From: Pascua guehoae
Lineage: Eukaryota > Basidiomycota > Tremellomycetes > Trichosporonales > Trichosporonaceae
Length of the DNA: 64,000 nucleotides
Assembly (NCBI GenBank): GCA_001600415.1
Contig: BCJX01000008.1
Coordinates: forward strand, 1,034,948 to 1,098,947
Direction: 5' to 3'
Positions 58,517 to 64,000 of this stretch are shown piece by piece. A program made the translations under genes and the position numbers. Position 1 is the first letter of the stretch; every line of letters starts with the position of its first letter. The notes beneath the pieces are model-generated. The model made no database searches. It saw nothing but the letters and a program-made list of their open reading frames with translations, and was not told the origin of the DNA.

Positions 58517-60156
58517 CTACGGCCCCTTGGGACGCTTGCCGACCTGGGCCAGGAAACCGGCCTTGATGGCCTGCACGGACCGGCGAGAACCACACGACTC
58601 GCAGGTGAGGAAGTACAGACGGTTCTCCTTGCCGAGGAGCGTGTCGGGCGACTTGCAAATCTTGCAGGTGACGTATTCGACTGTGGTGTGAGCTAAGCCG
58701 AGCTGAGCGCAGCGAGGCGAGGTGAGGGAACGGGGGGATGGGGCGCATAGCAAGCCGCCTGTTGAACAACAAGGCGCGACTCAGTAGCAAACGAGACGAG
58801 CGGCAAGTAGCCAAGTCTGGAATGCTAAGCCTGCCTGGTAGAGCAAGCAGCCAAACCTCGTAGGCTCCTGGAGCAAGCAGGTGAACCTCGTAACCTGCTA
58901 GAGCTCGCAGGTAACCTCGTAGGCAACCTCGCGAGCTGCTAGCTGATGCACTGATGGACCATTGCAAGCGAAATTGCTCGCTTCGCTCGCAACTTCACTA
59001 CTCACCAATGTACTTGCGCAGGACGTTTTCAATCTGCTTTTGGTTGAAGCGACCACGGAGGACGAGACGCTGTGCGCCGTCGACCGAGCCCTGGGTACCC
59101 AACTCTGCGTAGAGGAAGGCAAGGACGTGCTCGGGCTGGCGGTGGAGACGGCGGCAAATGTCGACAAAGTTGGAAAAGCTAGTCTTCTTTGTGCCCTCAC
59201 GCGTGACCTGGGGCGGGACAATGGTGTACCTCCGCTTCTCGCCGGCGAGCTCGGGGTTGTTGACGTGGAGGAGAGTGTAGAAACGCTTCAGCAGCTCGGG
59301 GTAGGTCGGGTTGCGTCCCTCGGCGACCCAGGGGTCGAGACCGCCCGCCTCGCCAGCGCCCTCGCCGTTGAACACGTCGTCTGCGGCCGCGTCGGCCTCA
59401 CCCGCGTCGACGTTTTCGGCATCGAGCTGGTCGAGCTGGAGGGTTAGTAATCGGGCGAGGGGCTAGTAATCGGGGCGAGCGGTGGGTGGGAGCGCAGTAG
59501 AGGGTGCAGGTCGCGAGTGGTATTGCGGTAAAGAGTGCGGGTCGCGGGTCACGGGCCTCTGTGTGCGATGTGTGTGCGGCGTGTGTGCGCGGCGGTTTGC
59601 GCAGATTGGCAACTTGAGCAGGCCATCTCGACCAGCAGAGCAAGTACCACCGAGTACAATCGCCGATACTCGACTCCGAGAAGCCACGCCGATATCCCAG
59701 CCCTACACCTGTGCCATGTCACACATACTCACCTCCTTTGCAAAGTCGGCGGCAGGCTTTTTCTTCTTCTTCTTCACAATCGGAATGTCGCCGTCGAGCG
59801 CAGGCGTGGATGCCTCGCTAGATCCGAGGTCGAGGGGAATGTCCTTCTTCTTCTTCTTCTTCTTCTTGAGGTCGGCAAAGAGGTCACCCGCGTCCTCGGC
59901 AGGTGCGTCGGCGGCAGCAGCGACGGGTGCAGAGGTCGATGTGGACGCGACGGGGGCGACGGGCGCGGGGGCCGCCTTTGGGGCGACGGGGGCGGGCGCG
60001 GCGGGGGCAGCTACGGGAGCGGGGGCCTCGGCGGCGACAACCTTCTTCTTCTTCTTCTTCATTCCCGCAAAGAGGTCAACCTCGGGGTCCGCCACTGGGA
60101 CATGTGTCAGCACGAGGGGTTGCGATTTGAGTGGCGCGAGCTTGTTGCAACGTACT
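58517..60156 (-). CDS. SUI3: Translation initiation factor eIF2 beta subunit, start codon split by an intron
   Basis: Beta subunit of eIF2, which brings Met-tRNAi to the 40S ribosome. Spliced start: A at 60156, intron 60155-60095 (GTACGT...CCCAG), then TG GCG GAC, giving [18 protein letters not shown]. Three polylysine blocks ([26 protein letters not shown]) bind eIF5/eIF2B-epsilon. Then [61 protein letters not shown] and [20 protein letters not shown]. The C2-C2 zinc ribbon is CKIC and CESC, ending [13 protein letters not shown]. Introns near 59731-59443 and 59003-58682 are about 290-320 nt, longer than most here. Without splicing no in-frame ATG precedes ADPEVD. Confidence 0.94.
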
Positions 60157-60961
60157 CTTGGAAACTGGGTGTTCGGGGTGGAGGCGAGTTGGATAAGGGG
60201 AGGGGGGGAGGTGTGGCGGAGTGGCGAGGACGATGTCGCTTTGTGGGCTTTTGGGATGGACGAGGGGGTCGTGCTCGTCGTCGATGTAGAGGAGGAGTGT
60301 GATGTGAGGTGGGGTGTTGCAAGGTGCAGGTGTCGTTGTCCTTGTCCCTGGTACCCTCGTGGTTGCTACTGCTGCTGATGGCGACCGAGAGTGCTCGAGT
60401 CCGTCACTGCTGCAGTCACAAAAGAAGCCTCCCCTTACCCAGGTCCAACTTTTGCTTCCGTCGTCCATGACTCGGAAATCAAACAAAGGTGCCACATGGG
60501 TCAAGGGTGTTTGTATGAAGGTCGGCGTTTCGGTATTTGGTCGGGATAGGGGGGCGTTAGGCGGACGATGACTTGATGGGCGTGGGCAGGTGGAGGCATC
60601 TGGTTGGAGGGGAGGGGCCAGGTAAATACACCCGTTAACACCCAGGTGGTCGGGTCGTCGGCCGCTGGCTGGGTGCAGGCAAGACGGCTGGGGCAGCAGT
60701 AAGTAGTACCGCCTGCCTAGAGGTCTGCCTGCTTGGCTGGCTGGGGTGGATGGTAGCCCACTCGCGCCCACTGGCCACTGGCCCGCCCGCCCGTCCGCCC
60801 GCCAGCCTGCCCAGCCAGCGCTCGCAGGCTGGCACCCACCCCCTCCTCCTCCTCCTCCCACCTCCCCTGGCCGATGCGCTCCGAACGTCTACCTCTCGCT
60901 GCCATCACCTTTACCCTCCTCCTCCTCACCACACCACTCTCCCTCCCCCCCCGCCAAAATC
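60157..60961. other. Divergent promoter region, eIF2-beta / ATP synthase gamma
   Basis: 800 bp shared by two divergent housekeeping genes. CT-rich stretches lie on both sides (60180-60210; 60840-60950). No gene of its own; open frames are low complexity. Confidence 0.6.
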
Positions 60962-62205
60962 ATGTTCACCCGTGCGGTCCGCCCGGCTCTCACCGTCGCC
61001 CGCTCTGCCGCTCCCCGGCAGCAGCAGGCCGGCATGGCCACTCTCAAGGAGATTGACATGCGGTGCGTTTGCGCGCAAAGAACCAGCGAATGAATCCGCC
61101 CGCCCTGCCCCCCCAACCCACCTCAGCCAACCCGCATCGCGCAACGGTGCGAGACCTTTGCCCTCGTCGACAAACCCTCGCGCGGCGTGCAAACACGGTC
61201 TACCGCGCACACAGTGTCGTGTACGGGCAGCGCGCATGCATGGGGGAACAGGTCTTCGGCGAGGCGAGGCGAGGCGAGGCCGGACGGAGATGTGTGCGCA
61301 GGGATGCAGTAGCTGACGTGAAACAGCCTCAAGTCGGTCAGGAACATTGAGAAGATCACCAAGGTGGGTCTACACGGCCGACAGAAGTGGGCCGCTGCTA
61401 ACATCCCCCCAGTCGATGAAGGTCGTCGCCTCGACCAAGCTTACCCGCGCCGAGCGTGCCATGCGCGAGGCCAAGAAGTACGGCAAGGCCAACAACGGTA
61501 GGTAGTAAAGGAAATGGCTGGGGCGAACACCCCTCTAACGCCCCTTCAGAGCTCTACGAGCAGACTGTTGCTGCCGACGAGGACGCCGGCGAGCGCAAGA
61601 TCCTGTACCTCGCCATCTCGTCTGACGGTGGTCTCTGCGGTGGTATCCACTCGTCGATCACGCGTGCGGTCAAGAAGGCCATTGCCGAGAAGCCCGGCCA
61701 GCTTGCCATTGTCGGTGACAAGCCCAAGCAGCAGCTCTCGCGCGCTGTCCCCAAGGACATTCTCGTCTCGTTCTCGGCTGTTGGCAAGGACGTCCCGACC
61801 TTTGGCGAGGCGTCTGCGATTGCCGACGAGGTTCTCAAGAGCGGCGGCGAGTGGGACGAGGTTGTCATCATCTCGAACCACTACATTTCCGCCCTCTCGT
61901 ACGAGTCGCTCCCCACCACTGTCGCCTCGGCCAACGCCCTCGTCGAGGCCGCCGGCTTCAAGGCCTACGAGATGGAGGAGGACGTCTCCAAGGACCTTGC
62001 CGAGTTTTCGCTCGCCAACGCCATCTACACTGCCCTTGTCGAGGGCCACGCCGCTGAGATTTCGGCCCGTCGTACCGCCATGGAGAACGCGTCCAACAAC
62101 GCCAACGACATGATGTCCTCGCTCCAGCTCCAGTACAACCGTGGTCGCCAGGCCGTCATTACCACCGAGCTCATCGACATTATCACCGGTGCCTCGGCCC
62201 TCTAA
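60962..62205 (+). CDS. ATP3: Mitochondrial F1F0 ATP synthase gamma subunit
   Basis: Central rotor stalk of the F1 sector. About 300 residues. The N-terminus MFTRAVRPALTVARSAAPRQ is a mitochondrial targeting peptide, followed by ATLKEIDMRLKSVRNIEKIT and KSMKVVASTKLTRAERAM (family signature). Then YLAISSDGGLCGGIHSSITR and the closing MENASNNANDMMSSLQLQYN, RGRQAVITTELIDIITGASA. Four exons; intron 1 (about 61062-61326) is the longest, the others about 40-50 nt. Complete, and fitting the family length. Confidence 0.97.
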
Positions 62206-62961
62206 GCGATGTAGAGGGGAGACGAGCACGCACGAGGTTGCGTCTGAAGAGGCGCGGCCGAGGGCGTGCGTACGGATAAAAATGCACATCGTAACAAGGG
62301 TGCTCGCGATGCTTTGCCACGATGCGAAGCATCGTGTTGTTTTTGCGTTCGTGCTGTGCTGTAGCAGCGACCGTGTCAGATGCGTCGAGGGTCGAGTGTG
62401 GGGGGTACAGAGTTTGATAACGGCCCGGGTGTACAAGTAGGGTAGGCAGGGCAGTGAATACGCTTACGGAGGGGTTTGGCTATCCTTGTGAGAATGAGAA
62501 GGGCTCCGAGGTACATCGCGGCGATGCTGGCCAGTTCAGAGGAGCAGAGGGACCCGGCTTGTACAATCCTGCCCACCCCTCCGCGTTCCGAAGCAGCCCA
62601 CCCCCTGCGAGTTTCGAAGCAGGTCGCTGCACTTGTTGTGGCCATTCCTGTTCAGAATAGCACTTGCTGTTGGTCATTCCTGTTCAGAAGAACGTACTGC
62701 ATCACATCCGCCCAGCAGGCAGCAGGTGACTAGCACCAGAACGCACAGCTCGCATTGCTTATTGCATTGCCCGGCCACGCGAAGGCAACCAGCGCGCCGC
62801 GCGCCAGCGCGAGCACCGGGCGCGGCATGTGGCAGCAACGTGGCATGTGGCACAAGTGGCACTGTGCAGTGTCGTCATCGAAGAACCATGACATCCTACC
62901 ACCATCAACATCAACATCACCACAACCACAACATCACAACCACCAACACCCACGCAAGCAC
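62206..62961. other. Intergenic region
   Basis: ATP3 3' flank and promoter of the kinase-like gene. CATTCCTGTTCAGAAnn occurs twice (62643 and 62678). No gene. Confidence 0.55.
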
Positions 62962-64000
62962 ATGCTCCACCCGCTCCTCATCGACATCTTGGTCTCGGCC
63001 GGCCTCGCGCCGCCCCCCACCGCGTCCCCCGGCGTCCTCCGCCTCCCCACCAGCCCCACCCCGAACACCAAGACCCGCGCCCGTGCTAATACGCCTGCCA
63101 AAGGCCCCACCAGTGCGAGTGCGGGTGCGCGCGCAGGTGCGCCCGCCGAGACGGGCGGCGCGGCGTACTTTGCAAAAACCGGCCCACTGGCACAGGTACG
63201 AGGCGAAACCGCCTCCCTGCTCGCCATGGCCGCGACGGCGCCCCCGGGCCTCGTCCCGCGTGTCATCGGGTATCGCGAGGAGGGGGCCACGGCGGCGCTG
63301 GTGACGACGTATGCGGAACGGGGGGGAGATGCGTGCGTTGGGCGAGGGGTTGGCGGGGATGCATCGTGTCCCGCACCCGGAGGGGGGCGGGGTGGATGCG
63401 GGGGAGGGGGGGCAGGGGGGGAGGGGGGACAGGGGCGAGGGAGTGGCGGCGGTGTGCTCGGATACGACGGAGAGGGTGGAAAGCAGGAAAGGCACGGATA
63501 CGACGGAAAGCAATGCGAGGGATACGGGCGCGCCGAGCACGGGCACTGCAAGCACTGCAAACACTACGAGCAGTGCACCCACTGGACCCACTACAAACAC
63601 TACGAGCACTACGATCACTACAAGCACTACAAACACCACAAACACTACAAATACTACGCCCCCTACGAACCCGGACACCACACCCACCACACCCACCACA
63701 CCCACCACACCCACCACACCCACCACACCCACCACACCCACCACACCCACCACACCCACCACACACAACCCCCACGTCCACCCCACATATACAGGCCAGT
63801 ACGGCTTCCCCGTCGCGACCCACTGCGGCGCGACCGAGCAGGACAATACGTGGGAAGCGAGCTGGGAGGTGTTTTTCCGCGACCGGCGGCTGGGCGAGGT
63901 CGTGCGGCGCCTTGGGGACGGGCGGGTGGGGGCGCGGTGGGAGAGGATGAGGGTGAGGTGAGTTTGGGTTCGGGGGGGGTGGGGTGGTCGGGTGTTGGGG
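62962..64000 (+). CDS. Fructosamine/ketosamine-3-kinase-like, 5' part, with frame break
   Basis: Deglycation kinase of the FN3K family. N-terminus MLHPLLIDILVSAGLAPPPT, then a Ala/Gly/Thr insert. YFAKTGPLAQVRGETASLLA and PPGLVPRVIGYREEGATAAL match the N-lobe (the FVK-G and GE-SL motifs). After VTTYAER the frame changes: MRALGEGLAGMHRV follows one base out, across a G7 run at 63320-63326; one fewer G would restore the frame. Then a Gly/Thr-Pro repeat region, possibly an intron ending TATACAG (63794), and QYGFPVATHCGATEQDNTWE, EASWEVFFRDRRLGEVVRRL, which is the FN3K middle motif. It exits the window near a donor at about 63959. Confidence 0.72.
   Translation, partial: MLHPLLIDILVSAGLAPPPTASPGVLRLPTSPTPNTKTRARANTPAKGPTSASAGARAGAPAETGGAAYFAKTGPLAQVRGETASLLAMAATAPPGLVPRVIGYREEGATAALVTTYAERGGDACVGRGVGGDASCPAPGGGRGGCGGGGAGGEGGQGRGSGGGVLGYDGEGGKQERHGYDGKQCEGYGRAEHGHCKHCKHYEQCTHWTHYKHYEHYDHYKHYKHHKHYKYYAPYEPGHHTHHTHHTHHTHHTHHTHHTHHTHHTHHTQPPRPPHIYRPVRLPRRDPLRRDRAGQYVGSELGGVFPRPAAGRGRAAPWGRAGGGAVGEDEGEVSLGSGGVGWSGVG
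63675..63765 (+). repeat. 9-bp repeat (ACCCACCAC)n
   Basis: About ten perfect nonamers inside the kinase-like gene; it would encode Thr-Pro-Thr if translated, or lie in an intron. Confidence 0.95.

Noticed and set aside
58685..59730. snoRNA hosted in the long eIF2-beta introns
   Set aside because: Read both introns on the minus strand; no box C (RTGATGA) or matching box D seen.
62917..63846. 309-residue minus-strand frame with VVGVVG repeats
   Set aside because: Translated 9-bp repeat and antisense of FN3K-like motifs.

Overview
This is a 64-kb piece of nuclear DNA from a GC-rich fungus. It most likely comes from a basidiomycete yeast of the Tremellomycetes, perhaps Trichosporonales. The grounds are dense genes with many short GT-AG introns (about 38-60 bp, CTNAC-like branch sites), eukaryotic tRNA genes with introns, typical fungal proteins (ACR3, PHO81, D-amino acid oxidase with a peroxisomal C-terminus, eIF2-beta, ATP synthase gamma), and an internal telomere-like tract built on CCCCCTAA, the unit I recall for Cryptococcus. 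The placement is inference. No mobile element, CRISPR array or virus was recognised.

Layout. 0-17 kb is a transporter-rich stretch: the 5' part of an ACR3 arsenite exporter (minus), an APC-family amino acid/choline-type permease, a WrbA-like flavodoxin-fold quinone reductase, a DHA1-type MFS transporter, two lineage-specific proteins (one minus; one plus with a nuclease-like ELK motif), and a sugar-type MFS transporter whose largest intron carries a complete tRNA-Pro. 17-31 kb holds a LURP-one protein, a PARP with BRCT, WGR and catalytic domains, a 913-residue protein with two F-box-like modules, and a PHO81-like SPX/ankyrin phosphate regulator. 32-41 kb is an accessory patch: two tandem paralogues with acidic tails, a degraded gene start, a more distant homologue that keeps an E-x-K motif, an interstitial telomere-like tract and a tRNA-Arg. 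41-50 kb is gene-poor, with one short protein and one membrane-anchored Ser/Thr/Pro-rich surface protein. 50-64 kb holds D-amino acid oxidase (interrupted by a 49-N gap inside a large repeat-filled intron), a small unknown protein, a tRNA-Lys, eIF2-beta, ATP synthase gamma and the start of a fructosamine-kinase-like gene.

The genes do not form one pathway. The most notable features are structural. Two genes appear to have an intron inside the ATG start codon. One permease needs 4-nt and 9-nt exons. A tRNA gene lies inside a protein-gene intron. The 32-41 kb patch looks like a former chromosome-end region with expanding and decaying lineage-specific genes.
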